From assembly GCA_947034895.1 (NCBI GenBank), contig OX344765.1, positions 40,925,001 through 40,989,000 of the forward strand: DNA of 64,000 bases, given 5' to 3'. Positions 48,369 to 59,299 of this stretch are shown one piece after another (position 1 is the first letter of the stretch; every line of letters starts with the position of its first letter). A program made the position numbers and the translations under genes. Origin of the DNA: Rhytidiadelphus loreus (lineage: Eukaryota; Streptophyta; Bryopsida; Hypnales; Hylocomiaceae). The notes under the pieces were generated by a model. The model did not search any database. It was given only the letters and a program-made list of their open reading frames with translations, and was not told the DNA's origin.

Positions 48369-51300
48369 ATGAGTCGCAGTAACCGGGCAGTGGTGCAAAC
48401 GAGATTCCCAACAGGAAAAGCCTGCTGTTGCGAGTCTTCCTTGGATTTGGTGCATCGACCCATCCCTCGCGCCTCCCCAGGCACGGTGGTCATTCGCCTC
48501 ACCACGCGCACTGTCAATCCCAACGACCTCACCAACATCCGAGACCACAAGCTGCAGAGCTTCCTGGATGCGCACCGCCCTGTCATCGGCTCCGAAGGTT
48601 GCGGACGCATCTTTGAGGTACCAGGCAATTCAATTCCATCTTCAGGCTTCCTTGAAACCCGTGTGTCCCTGGATGCAGAGGCTCCAGGGCTGGAATTCAG
48701 CTTAGTCTGCCGTTGGAGTGTCGTTGGAAACTCTAAATCCTAAACCCTGAAGTGTAGATTCAATATGGAAATGAGACAAATGGCCTTTGAGTTTGTGTCT
48801 CGGAAGGCTGCGTTCGCATCTTTGAGGTAGCAGGCCATTCAATTCCATCGTCATGCTTCCTTGAAATCCGTGTGCCGCTGAGATTCCAGGGCTTGATGTC
48901 AGGACCGAGTATCTCGATCCTTGAGCCCTAATTCTTTCCATTTTCATGGTAGGAATTCAGCTTAGTCTGCCATTGTTGCAGTGTCGTTGTGAACCCTAAA
49001 CTCTGAAGTCTATATCAATATGGAAATCAGACCAATGTCCTTTTGTGTCTATGTGTATCCTGGTGTATCCTATTCTATCATCACTAGACGTGGACTATGA
49101 AACTCTTCAAAATTTTCATAGATGGACATTTTGGAGTTCTCCTGTGGTAGTGGGTTTCGCGCTTGTGCTTTCTACGAATTCCAACAAACTTCATGGAATT
49201 GCTCAAGTAGAGATTTGAAATCCACTTATTGATTGCGTTTTGGGGAAACTACTGGTGCTGTGAAATCAATAGTGGATTTCAAACTTTGTGAAGTAGGATG
49301 CATTTTACAATGAAGGATTTGAATGGTGAATGGGGGTGGAAATTTGGTGTGGACACTGAAGTGTTCAATGTTGAACTTGTTCCTCTCTTTATTAGTGGGT
49401 TTCAAACTTTATTGAATGTGCGATGAAGGAGATTGTGGATGAATTGTTAGGTAGTCAATGAAAACATTCAACCACGACACTTGTTTGAGGACCCCATCTT
49501 GGGCTTGTATTATAAACAATGATGAACAATGGTTTTAGTTACACTCTTTGTAGAAGAGATGACAAGAGTGCAATTAGATTCAGCACAGTGCCACAACCAA
49601 TGTTGAAAACTTCATCTACCTCACCAGGCTACTATTGATTGGTGTAGTACGTAGCATTCAACAAATTCTGAAACCGCATATTGAATTCATTGTTGCGGGT
49701 TTCACATTGGCTGGTCCTCTTGCAAATTACTTCAGAACATGATTATTACCACTTCGAGTCCTCAGTTTTTCTCTCAAACTTTCACTGTTGTATGTCATAT
49801 TGGCCACTCATCCTGATTCTCTTGCAACTCCCGTCCTCAAGGGCTGAAACTCACTAATCTTGTTGTTTTAGGTCGGGAAAGGCGTGACCCAATTCAAGGT
49901 AGACCAGCGAGTGGTGCCGATCTTGTACTGGAAGTACTACCTGGGAAAAGGGGAAGGTGCTTGGCAGGACTACATTGAAGTAGCGGAGGAAGACGTGGTT
50001 GCAGTGCCCAGCACTCTCTCCGACGAAACGGCCGCCCAGTATCTCATCAACCCTTGGACTGCTTATGGACTTCTTTCGGATGTTGGTGTTCCTGAAGGAG
50101 AATATCTAATTCAGACTGCTGCAGCATCCACAATTGGCCGGTAATTCTACTTTTAATCAATACTTTTAGTGGCAATTTTAAATTGAATTTGGCTTTCAAG
50201 TAAATGCACTTGGTTGCATTTGAGAGGCTGTAGCGTAAGCATGCATAATACTTTCTTTTTACAGTATCTTAGCATTTGCAAAAAGAATGGGTGTGATGCT
50301 TTAATGGCCAAAGAATGGTATGCATGAATATGCAGGCAAGTGATTCAAATATGCAAGCACTGGAAAATCAAGACCATCAATGTGGTGCGAAGGGACGAGC
50401 ATGTTGAAGAACTGAAGGCGATTGGAGCCGATGAGGTTATTAACTCTAGCACTGAAGGTATCTGACCACCTACTATAGATAACATTTGTAATCGGCGCTC
50501 TTCATTCAGGTTTGTGGAACCGGGATCAGCTTCTGTTTCATGTCATAAGTTGATTGATGTGCTTGGTTTGATTTGTTTGATTTTCCAGATGTTGTGAAGA
50601 GAGTGAAGCAAATCACGAAGGGAGCAGGAGCCTATGCTGCCATTGATGCTGTGGGAGGCATGCTCACTAAGGTTCCTTTTGAATCCTATCTTCCCTTTGC
50701 AGTAGTGTCAAGATGAGATAGGGTATCTTGCTTCCTGGAAAAGGCGTCAATAATACAAGCTTAAGTTCCAAAATGTTCCCTCACTAATTCTATCACTGGT
50801 TGGAAATTTATACCTATTCCTCTTTTCTTTACCACTAAAGGACACCTCTGGTTGCATTTCCTTGTATGCGTTTTCCTTTTGAACACCAAATTTACAAGAG
50901 TTTCATTGCAAAATCAAACATGAAGCTGTAAGTCGGGTAAAACGTCTCTCATACGGACAAGTTTGAATGGTTTAGTAATCCTTTTGTTACTCAAATATAG
51001 TGTTTCAAAATTTACAGAAGTACAATATCTCAAATGTACTGTATGTATGGGTCCCTGAGGTTCAGTATGTCAAATGACTGCTGAGTATCAAGATTCTGGT
51101 GGTCAAGTGACTAGCACGTGACTTGCATAAATTGTTGATGGGATGTATGCTCGTATGCTTGCAGGATGTAACGGCTAGCGTGCAAGATGGAGGGAAAGTT
51201 TTTGTGTATGGCACGCTTGGAGGCTGGGATGTAACCGTAAGTAAGTTGGATCTTATGCGCAATGTTGAAATCAAGTACTACCGGCTAACGAGGTGGCTTG

Positions 51301-51467
51301 AGAGGGGGAATAACAAGGAGACAGTCATGAGGGATGTTATGAAGTATCTGGAAGCAGGGGTATTGGTTCCCCATTCGGGAAAGAAATTTGATTTGGAGGA
51401 TTTTAGAGCGGCCATTGTCGAATCTGAGAGAGACGCAAGAGGGGGCAAAGTTCTGCTTGTAAGCTGA
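48369..51467 (+). CDS. MDR-family oxidoreductase (enoyl reductase/quinone reductase-like), 5 exons
   Basis: Medium-chain dehydrogenase/reductase, predicted NAD(P)H-dependent. Exons 48369-48617, 49872-50140, 50336-50457, 50589-50671 and 51165-51467 join in frame to 341 residues, a normal MDR length. The N-terminal GroES-like domain shows VNPNDLTNIRDHK and HRPVIGSEGCGRIFEVGKGV. The Rossmann domain begins TAAASTIGRQVIQICKHW and continues KTINVVRRDEHVEELKAIGA, as in mitochondrial trans-2-enoyl-CoA reductases and related plant proteins. AIDAVGG and GGKVFVYGTLGGW are the family's substrate-domain landmarks. Catalytic-zinc ligands of alcohol dehydrogenases are absent. No mitochondrial presequence is obvious (N-terminus MSRSNRAVVQTRFPTGKA). 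The ATG used is the first in frame. The family is clear; the exact substrate is not. Confidence 0.9.
48580..49050 (+). repeat. Tandem duplication of the exon-1 end and donor in the MDR gene
   Basis: The last 27 bases of exon 1 and the start of intron 1 are repeated about 209 bp downstream. CGGAAGGCTGCGTTCGCATC and TTTGAG/GTAG at 48801-48830 mirror CCGAAGGTTGCGGACGCATC and TTTGAG/GTAC. The following AGGC(A/C)ATTCAATTCCATC, CTTCCTTGAAA, GAATTCAGCTTAGTCTGCC and CAATATGGAAAT are also duplicated. Confidence 0.85.
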
Positions 51468-51789
51468 CTATCAATGTGGAGTCCAGTGTTGCCCACAAAT
51501 GTGGGAGGTGACAAATTAGAACCGAGTTTGTGCTGATTACTTGAGGATTCAGCTTCTGCATCCCCTGCAAATGGAACAGATATGAGAGATTTCGCAATTG
51601 CAGACCCGCAAGTCTGTCGTGTGTTTCCAAATTCTTGCGACTGTATTGCCAGAGACCAGATGCTGTGTCAAGAGTACTTGTAGAGTTTTCAAATCATGTT
51701 TCTCAAATTGCTTTTCATTCTTGGAGTACAAGTCTTTGACTCTTTCATAGCTTTAAGCAAGTGCACCCATAGTCAAAACTAATAGGAAT

Positions 51790-52330
51790 TGAGTTACAAT
51801 TCACTCTAATGTTCAATTGACACATGCATATATATGTTAATAACATATATTAGATTAATATATCAATATATTGATATATTAATCATAAATATATTAACAT
51901 ATTATATAATTATATATATATTATATCCCATATATTAACATATATACATTATATAATATTGATAACATATAATTATGATATATATGTTAATATACAACTA
52001 TTATAAACATATATAATATATATTATAATTAATGATTAATATTATGATTTAATGTTATATAATTTTTGTTCATATGATAATATTATATATGATTATCATA
52101 TTAATATATATATATATGATAATCATATATTATTTTGGTTATATTATGTGATATTGATGATACTATATATCGTTATATATAGTATCATATATAGTTATAT
52201 TAGTTATAAATAATCTGTTATTATGCAACTATATAATACATAATATTAATAATATCACTGGTTTATTTTATTTGGATATTATATTATGTTATTTAAATAT
52301 TATGCGGGAATGTATTTATTAGAAATATCA
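51790..52330. repeat. TA-rich low-complexity block
   Basis: Almost pure A/T with repeated ATATATTAATAT and ATATGATAATAT words that can pair with one another. It directly precedes the rDNA fragment. Similar blocks occur at about 58.37-59.1 and 63.54-63.77 kb. Confidence 0.85.
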
Positions 52331-52533
52331 AGCAAAAGTGTGCGCATGTGAAAACCCTGAGTCCCGTCCATCCGCAAAGGTGGCCTACGAACGGGAGTGA
52401 CGGAAGATTGCAATTCAATTCAACTAATCAGACATCAGCAAGCTAACATTGTCGTCCACATGAGCATTGGGAGACCACGAAGGTGACATGTACAACTCAA
52501 GGCGTGAGAGAAATTGACAAGCCCTGAAGCAAT

Positions 52534-52534
<1 letters not shown>

Positions 52535-52565
<31 letters not shown>

Positions 52566-52576
52566 ACCCTTTGTAT

Positions 52577-52609
<33 letters not shown>

Positions 52610-52694
52610 TGGTGAAGTTTTCGAATTGCGGCGACGTCGGCGATTCGCCGCCGGTGACGTTGTGAGAAGTTCATTAAACCTTATCATTTAGAGT

Positions 52695-52745
<51 letters not shown>
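52535..52745 (+). rRNA. 18S rRNA, 3'-terminal ~210 nt only
   Basis: It runs from GCGAGTCATCAGCTCGCG through ACACCGCCCGTCGCTCCTAC to the 3' end GGTGAACCTGCGGAAGGATC. Homology starts abruptly, so about 1.6 kb of the gene is missing. Changes sit at near-invariant positions (CCCTACCCTTTGTATACACC for CCCTGCCCTTTGTACACACC; TAGAGTAAGG for TAGAGGAAGG), mostly C-to-T or G-to-A, suggesting decay under methylation. Confidence 0.9.
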
Positions 52746-53003
52746 GCACACACAAGTTGCAGCCAACCCGCGGCAAACGAACACACTGTCCCCCTCGGCG
52801 GGTCGTGGCGCGTCGCGGCCGGCCACCTCCCTTCGTCGCGTCCCGCGCGGTGAGGGGAATTCCACGATGCCTTCACCGAATGACTGAGTCCCTTCGACTT
52901 GACCCTGGAGTGAGTTCCGTCCCCTTGGCTCTGCAGGGCTTGCCTTGCGCGTCGCGAAGGGGATCGGCGCTAGTTACCTTGCGAGTTGAAACTTAGAACC
53001 GAG
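52746..53003 (+). other. ITS1 of the rDNA fragment
   Basis: Spacer of about 258 bp between the 18S end and the 5.8S, GC-richer than its surroundings. Open frames in it are not genes. Confidence 0.85.
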
Positions 53004-53159
53004 AACAACTCTCAGCAACGGATATCTTGGCTTTTGCAACGATGAAGAACGCAGCGAAATGCGATACGTAGTGTGAATTGCAGAATTCCGCGAATCATCG
53101 AGTCTTTGAACGCAAGTTGCGCCCGAGGCTTGTCTAAGGGCATTTCCGCTAGAGCGTCA
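53004..53159 (+). rRNA. 5.8S rRNA
   Basis: Starts AACAACTCTCAGCAACGG and contains GATGAAGAACGCAGC, CGATACGTAGTGTGAATTG and AGAATTCCGCGAATCATC, then GTTGCGCCCGAGGC. It appears full length (~156 nt). The CAACTCTCAG and GAATTCCGCGAATC variants favour a non-seed land plant. Confidence 0.93.
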
Positions 53160-53413
53160 CCGCGCCCCCCACCGATCCACTCCCCCCGTGGGAGTTCGAG
53201 TGGACTTGGCCGTCCCGACAGCCTGCGAAGGCGGGCTTAAGGGTCGGCTGAAATGGATGGAATTGGGCCGCCGTGGTGACACAATCCGCGATCGGGTGAT
53301 CCGAGCTCCTCCGTGAGCCCGGAATTTTTCTAAGTGCATGGCTGCGTCCCCCAGTTGGCTTTGGTTACCTCATGCAGGTCGAGCGCGCCCCCGCGGCGCG
53401 CGTCACGCATCAG
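53160..53413 (+). other. ITS2 of the rDNA fragment
   Basis: Spacer of about 254 bp between the 5.8S and 26S, GC-rich. It would be the best short barcode for placing the species. Confidence 0.85.
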
Positions 53414-53742
53414 ACCTCTAATCGGAAAAGACTACCCGCTGAGTTTAAGCATATCACTAAGCGGAGGAGAAGAAACTAACCAGGATTTCTCTAGTAACGG
53501 CGAGCGAACCGGAAAGAGCCCAGCTTGAAAATCGTGGTGCCTCGCACCTCGAGTTGTAGTCTGGAGAAGGTCCCTCTGCGACGCGCCGGACCCAAGTTCC
53601 CTGGAAAGGGACGTCATCGAGGGTGACAACCCCGTCCGCGCCCGGAACGCGTCGCTCCACGAGGACCTGTCTGCGAGTCAGGCTGTTTGGGAATGCAGCC
53701 CTAAGCGGGAGGTAAATTCCTTCCAAGGCTAAATATGGGCAA

Positions 53743-53801
<59 letters not shown>

Positions 53802-54350
53802 TAAAAAGTGCTTGAAATTGCTGGGAGGGAAGCGAATGGAAGCTACGGGTGCGCCCCGGTTGGATGTGGAATGGCTTCGGCTGGTCCACCGCTCAACGCG
53901 GGGCGCTGGTCAGTGTGGGCCATGGCGTCGGGACAAGAGCAGGGACTCGCTTCCTGCCTATGCCGGTGCGGTCGCCGAGGAACGAAGTGCGCGCCTCTTC
54001 TGGCGTGGGGTTCACCCCAACTGCGCGCTCGAGACGCTGGCATATTGAGCTCTTCATCCGACCCGTCTTGAAACACGGACCAAGGAGTCTAACATGTATG
54101 CGAGCCGGTGGGTGGCAAACCCATTGAGGCGCAAGTAAACTGACAGGTGGGACCCCGACCATGAGGGAGGGAGCACCATCGACCGACCGTGATCTTCTGT
54201 GAAAGGTTTGAGTGTGAGCATACTTGTTGGGACCCGAAAGATGGTGAACTATGCCTGAGCAGGGCGAAGCCAGAGGAAACTCTGGTGGAGGCTCGTAGCG
54301 ATATTGACGTGCAAATCGTTCGTCAGACTTGGGTATAGGGGCGAAAGACT

Positions 54351-54406
<56 letters not shown>

Positions 54407-54685
54407 TCGTGTACAAGTTTTATCAGGTAAAGCGAATGATTAGAGGCATCGGGGGTGTAACACCCTCGACCTATTCTCAAACTTTAAATAGGTAAGCCGC
54501 CGGGGTTGCTTGGTTGAACCCCGGCACAGAATGAGAGCTCCAAGTGGGCCATTTTTGGTAAGCAGAACTGGCGATGTGGGATGAACCGAAAGCCGGGTTA
54601 CGGTGCCAAATTGCACGCTAACCTAGATCCCACAAAGGGTGTTGATTGATTAAGACAACAGGACGGTGGTCATGGAAGTCGAAAT

Positions 54686-54719
<34 letters not shown>

Positions 54720-54985
54720 TCAACTAGCCCCGAAAATGGATGGCGCTGAAGCGCGCAACCTACACCCGGCCATTGGGGCGAGTGCAAGGCCTCAATGAGT
54801 AGGAGGGTGTAGGGGTCGTGGAGCAGCTTTGGGCGTGAGCCCGAGTGAAACGGCCTCTAGTGCAGATCTTGGTGGTAGTAGCAAATATTCAAATGAGAAC
54901 TTTGAAGACTGAAGTGGAGAAAGGTTCCATGTGAACAGCAATTGGACATGGGTTAGTCCATCCTAAGAGATGGGGCAATCCTATG
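53414..54985 (+). rRNA. 26S rRNA, 5' ~1.57 kb only
   Basis: Starts near CTACCCGCTGAGTTTAAGC and proceeds through AGTAACGGCGAGCGAACCGG, GACCGATAGCGAACAAGTAC, GGTTCCCTCCGAAGTTTCCC and AGTGGAGAAAGGTTCCATGT, then TGGGTTAGTCCATCCTAAGAG. Homology ends at about 54985, leaving roughly half of the gene absent. Substitutions at conserved sites (ATCACTAAGCGG for ATCAATAAGCGG; GGAGGAGAAG for GGAGGAAAAG; GGATTTCTCTAG for GGATTCCCCTAG) indicate a non-functional copy. Confidence 0.92.
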
Positions 54986-55560
54986 TCAATGGCGCAATGA
55001 GATCAATTCCTATTTTCATCAAAATTTATTAGACCCTAAGCAGGACAATTTTTGAGGGTCATACCCGATAGAGGGGATGCTGAGTGTGGCCATTGAGTCG
55101 AGGACACAACAACGCAAGGCGCCCTAGGCCTCCATTTCCAAGACCTGCATCTCTTTCCTCTTCCACCTGAGAACTCAGTCATGCTACATCAGAGGAATCC
55201 AGGACAAAGGAAGGCGGATAACTCTAAAAACTCTGAAAACTTAGGGGGAAAGCAAAAAAATTTACAAACAGGTTATCTGAATTAGAAATTACCGTCTCTT
55301 CAAGGTGGTAGCCCTCAGCCTGCAAAGCCTCAGAATATTCACCCTGCATTACAAATTCACCCTTTGTTCAGTAAGATTTAAAAAGTCGTGAACGAACAAG
55401 CGGAAGCAAACATCCTAATCTGAGAGAACAATGGATTACCATAACCTTCATACCCAGCTCAAAAGGTCACATTCACAGAACTTGGTTTGAATGCACCTTC
55501 ATCTGCAAATTCAGAATTGCATTGAGCAATGACCGCCCCACCAAATACTCCAGAGAAAGG
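54986..55560. other. Intergenic after the rDNA fragment, no gene seen
   Basis: Not ribosomal; mixed composition. No coding frame is supported. Confidence 0.5.
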
Positions 55561-55564
55561 TAGT

Positions 55565-55977
55565 AAATCCTCTTCGAATTCTGAAAAAAAAAAGGTAGCG
55601 AAGCAAGGTTGGTGAAATGCCCTCCAATGCTTAAGAAAAGAAGCCCCACAACAGAAGCAATTCATTAACAAGGGTTTCGGTAACATTAGAATTTCTCATA
55701 AACTTTAACAAACACCATCAAAAGGCACATCCTTTCCATGGTTCATTAGACTGCTTCAAAAATATTAAAACTCAGCAAACAAGGTAATCTTCCTCCAGGT
55801 TCATCAGACCTTTTTAAGAGCATTTAAACATCATCAAAAAGAGAATCATGAACAGAAAAAAGGTAACAAAACAGGGTTGGTGAAATGCCCTTCCAATGCT
55901 TACGACGCTTTACGAAAAGAAGTCCCAAGTGAAAGACAAATACTTAGATGGTATTCTAAAATACCATCTAAGTATTT
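55565..55977. repeat. ~280-bp direct duplication and perfect 18-bp hairpin
   Basis: AAAAAGGTAGCGAAGCAAGG plus TTGGTGAAATGCCCTCCAATGC (about 55590-55650) is repeated at about 55857-55925 with small changes (GGTAACAAAACAGGGTTGG). Directly after it, 55938-55955 and 55960-55977 form a perfect 18-bp inverted repeat (AAATACTTAGATGGTATT) with a 4-nt loop. Confidence 0.7.
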
Positions 55978-56323
55978 ACTAACAAAAATAATATCCATAC
56001 ATGATATAATATTAACTAATAGTCAACTATAGAGTTTAAATATGGTTATGTGCCCCTAACCATATTATATAATATGGCCATATTACATATCAATGTCAAT
56101 ATGATTTCATATCTTCAAAAAAAATTCAAAACATCATGTCAAAAATTGAGGTCATAGTAGCGGACAAGCCTATCCAAAATCCCAAAAATTTCTAGTAGGG
56201 ACTTTGGGACTTTAGGGGTTTAAATAGATGCCAAAAAATTTCAAATATTGTTTTAAAAAAACTAAAATGAAAAAATATATATCTTTCTATTTTAAAGCTT
56301 TTTTTGAATTGCATTTGTCAAGT
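55978..56323. other. AT-rich spacer with a TTAA-family 2 element end
   Basis: CCAAAATCCC, then GGGACTTTAGGGGTTTAAAT near 56170-56222, matches the end of the family 2 elements in inverted orientation. No partner end was found, so this is probably a truncated copy. Confidence 0.5.
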
Positions 56324-56677
56324 TTAACCCTCAAATGACATATGAGGTCCTAAAAGGGCTGCCTAAATTTGGATTTTATAGCATTCTTAGATAGGCATTA
56401 CATAGCTTAATAAAATGACCAACCAATGATGAGCTTCCACCCCCTCAAGGCCATAGACAACCTCAAAGCCACAATTCAAATTTTTTATCAAACTTTCCAA
56501 TGCAAGAACTACAAGTTTAAATTGTAATTCAAAACCCAAGACTTAGATTGATACATCTTTTGAAGGCCAAAAAAATGATACCTAGGAAGTTCTTATGTAG
56601 GAGAATATTAGAGGAGTTTTCTAGACAATTTTATGAAAATCCAACCCCTTGGGCTACGTCTGTTGTTTAAGGGTTAA
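56324..56677. mobile_element. TTAA-flanked MITE, 354 bp
   Basis: TTAACCCTCAAATGACAT at the left pairs over about 12 bp with TGTTTAAGGGTTAA at the right, bounded by TTAA. It is non-coding. Confidence 0.6.
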
Positions 56678-56999
56678 ATGATTATTAATGCCCAACCTTT
56701 CCACCCAGTGCAACAGTCCATTTCTTTGTAAAATTCACGTTTAGTTCTCCTCCACATGACACATAGAACAAACTATCTTGTGATGCTTTCTTCCACAATT
56801 TCAACCCATCACTTTAATCACCACAACCATATTTTTGGCAATGAACATGTCAACAATGTCACTTCAAAATAGAGTTTTCCACGTCATGTCACAATGCAAT
56901 ATGAGTATGTCCATCATAATGTCAACCTTCAACCTCAATGTCTTAGTAGGATAGAATATGTATTGTAGGGGGATAATATAATTAGCACGATGAACAATC

Positions 57000-57410
57000 T
57001 AAGGTAGAACCACCCATCCCCGAACAGTGACCCATACCCAACCTATAGGTGTAGTTATTTCCAACCACATTTTCTAAAGCTTGGAATGTGATTTTTTTAA
57101 CTTGTCATGGTTGAAACTAATTAGTTCATGGCATGTCCCAAAATAGTGAAAAAGAAAGTAGGAAGTAATGGGTAAAAAATTAGTTCTTCAATGATTGGAA
57201 TTGGAAGAGTCTAGACATTGGCCACGGGTCAAAAGCACTTTTTGCATCCCAAAATTCATAGTAATTTCAATTCAAGTGATAAAATTACAATTTTTTTTGC
57301 AAGCCTCGTCATTTTTATCTATGCACCTCTCAATATATTTACTATGCCCTATAGTACTCCACATCATGCTGGAATTGCTTAAGTTATCAATTATGGGTGG
57401 TTCTACCTTA
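57000..57410. mobile_element. TA-flanked MITE, 411 bp
   Basis: TCTAAGGTAGAACCACCCAT at the left and ATGGGTGGTTCTACCTTAGA at the right are perfect complements. It shares the TAAGGTAGAA terminus with the 33.8 and 34.5-kb copies. A short ORF inside (57195-57449) overruns the right end and is chance. Confidence 0.85.
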
Positions 57411-57869
57411 GATGAAAAGAGTTGCGGCATCAATGGACAAATTTGTTAAAGTAATTGGCTTAACAATTATTAAGCACATGCCATCTTGACAGACTGGTTA
57501 TCCAACTCAATCGATTAGATGTCCAATTAATGGACACAAAGGATGGACACAACAAACTTCATTGATAATTGATTATATAAACTTATATATGAGTGTGTTC
57601 TTGAAAAGGAGCAAGTTCAAAATTAGTAAATTTCATAACGTAAATGTCAAGAATTCATTGAAAACTTATTACTTTACTATATATATAAATAACAAAGAGT
57701 GAATAATTTTTTAGCCAAATTAGTATGTCTCACACATACTCTTGAAATTATGAAGATTTCATAGTGTATTTTCTATCCAAAAATGGATGTTTGACTACAT
57801 ATTATACTACTTGTTTGTTGATGAATTCATCAATGTTTGTTTATTAGATTCTATGGTACTTGAATTCTT

Positions 57870-58380
57870 TTAACCCCTAATGGACCAATATATGTTTTTT
57901 GGCAACTGTGAAATCTTGGGCAGGTATGTTTGATTGAAGACTTGCATATTTTAGGATGAAATTTTAATAGAAGGTGGGGACAAGGAATGTCTTTTATATG
58001 CACTAAATTCCTTGACATTTGAAAATATAAGTCAAAATCTATGACCTAATATGTTATTTTCTTCCTTGTCCAGGTAGTCCAAGCAAATAAAAAAAATCAC
58101 TTTTTCAAATAAGAAAATTTGAAGTTGGTTTTCAAGAATTATATACATGTGGAAAGCTTTCAATCATTCCATTTTGATTAATGAGTCAAAACTTATGAGG
58201 AATTTTAGGTTGCGGGCAGTTATGAAATCTCTATTCTAGAAGAAATTTTGAAGTCCTTTACCTTACTCAATTTTCAATATTTTTTGAAAAAAATAAAATC
58301 ATAGGATGTAGATTGTTTATTACGACTTTGCAACCATTGAGATTGGCATTTTTCAATTCCATAACTAAATTGAATATGAT
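57870..58380 (+). mobile_element. Truncated TTAA-family 2 element
   Basis: The left end TTAACCCCTAATGGACCAA, TCTTGGGCAGGTATG, the GGAAAGCTTTCAATCATTCC word and ACCATTGAGATTGGCATTTT follow the order of copy D. Similarity is lost where the TA-rich block begins, so the right end is missing. Confidence 0.6.
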
Positions 58381-59100
58381 AATATTATAACATATGTTAA
58401 TATTAATATATTTATATTATTTATATGATAATATTATAACTATATATAACATGTTACTAATATTAATATATATTTATACCTGTTATATATATGTATACGA
58501 TATATGTATTGTTTATTATGATTTACATATTATATAATATATGATATATATTATGATATATATGATGTATTATGATCCAATATTATATCATCGGTATACA
58601 ATATTATATATTAATATTGTTCATGTTATCAAATATTTATGATAAGTAACGTACATGGTCATATCACATATTAATTTAATATAGTAATATAATATAGTAA
58701 TATTACATTATATAGATAAAGTAATTTATCTATATTAAGTGTATAATAATATTCATAATATTAACCAATATTACAATATTATTTAATATATTATATATGT
58801 TTATATTAGGTGCTATATAGTTGCTAAAATAATATATTCCACACATAATATATTATTTTAGTAATTATATTAATTTTAAGTTGTTATGATATAAAGAGTA
58901 TTCATGGAGTCATAATATATATATTTCCTGCATACATACCTCAATGGGAACAGTCTTCAGAGACTTAGGATATTATATTATTTAGTATGTTGTTATTATA
59001 TAATAACATGATATAATAATAATATAAATATGAGTTACTATTATATCATAATATTATGTTATTATATTATGACTTAATATATAATATATTATGCAAGTTG
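58381..59100. repeat. TA-rich low-complexity block
   Basis: Almost pure A/T with many ATATTATAATAT and TATATATGT words. It follows the truncated element and resembles the block before the rDNA fragment. Confidence 0.85.
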
Positions 59101-59299
59101 ACAGGAATTGAAGAGAGTCAATTTGATGATGTAACTTTTCAAATGAAGAGTTGTCTCCTTTTCTTTCATTTTTGGGACTATATGTCCAAAGGTCTAGTTG
59201 ATTTTGTTTAGTTCATACCAAAGTTGTATGACTCACCTATGAACTTGTGCTTTTGTAATATAAATTCCAGCTTATGCAAATTGCAATTAAATTGTCCAA

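Noticed and set aside
52674..54162. Many overlapping ORFs on both strands
   Set aside because: The region is ribosomal DNA; its high GC content and lack of stops create chance frames.
54900..55100. Continuation of 26S rDNA or a linked 5S gene
   Set aside because: Similarity to 26S stops near 54985, and no 5S-like sequence was seen after it.
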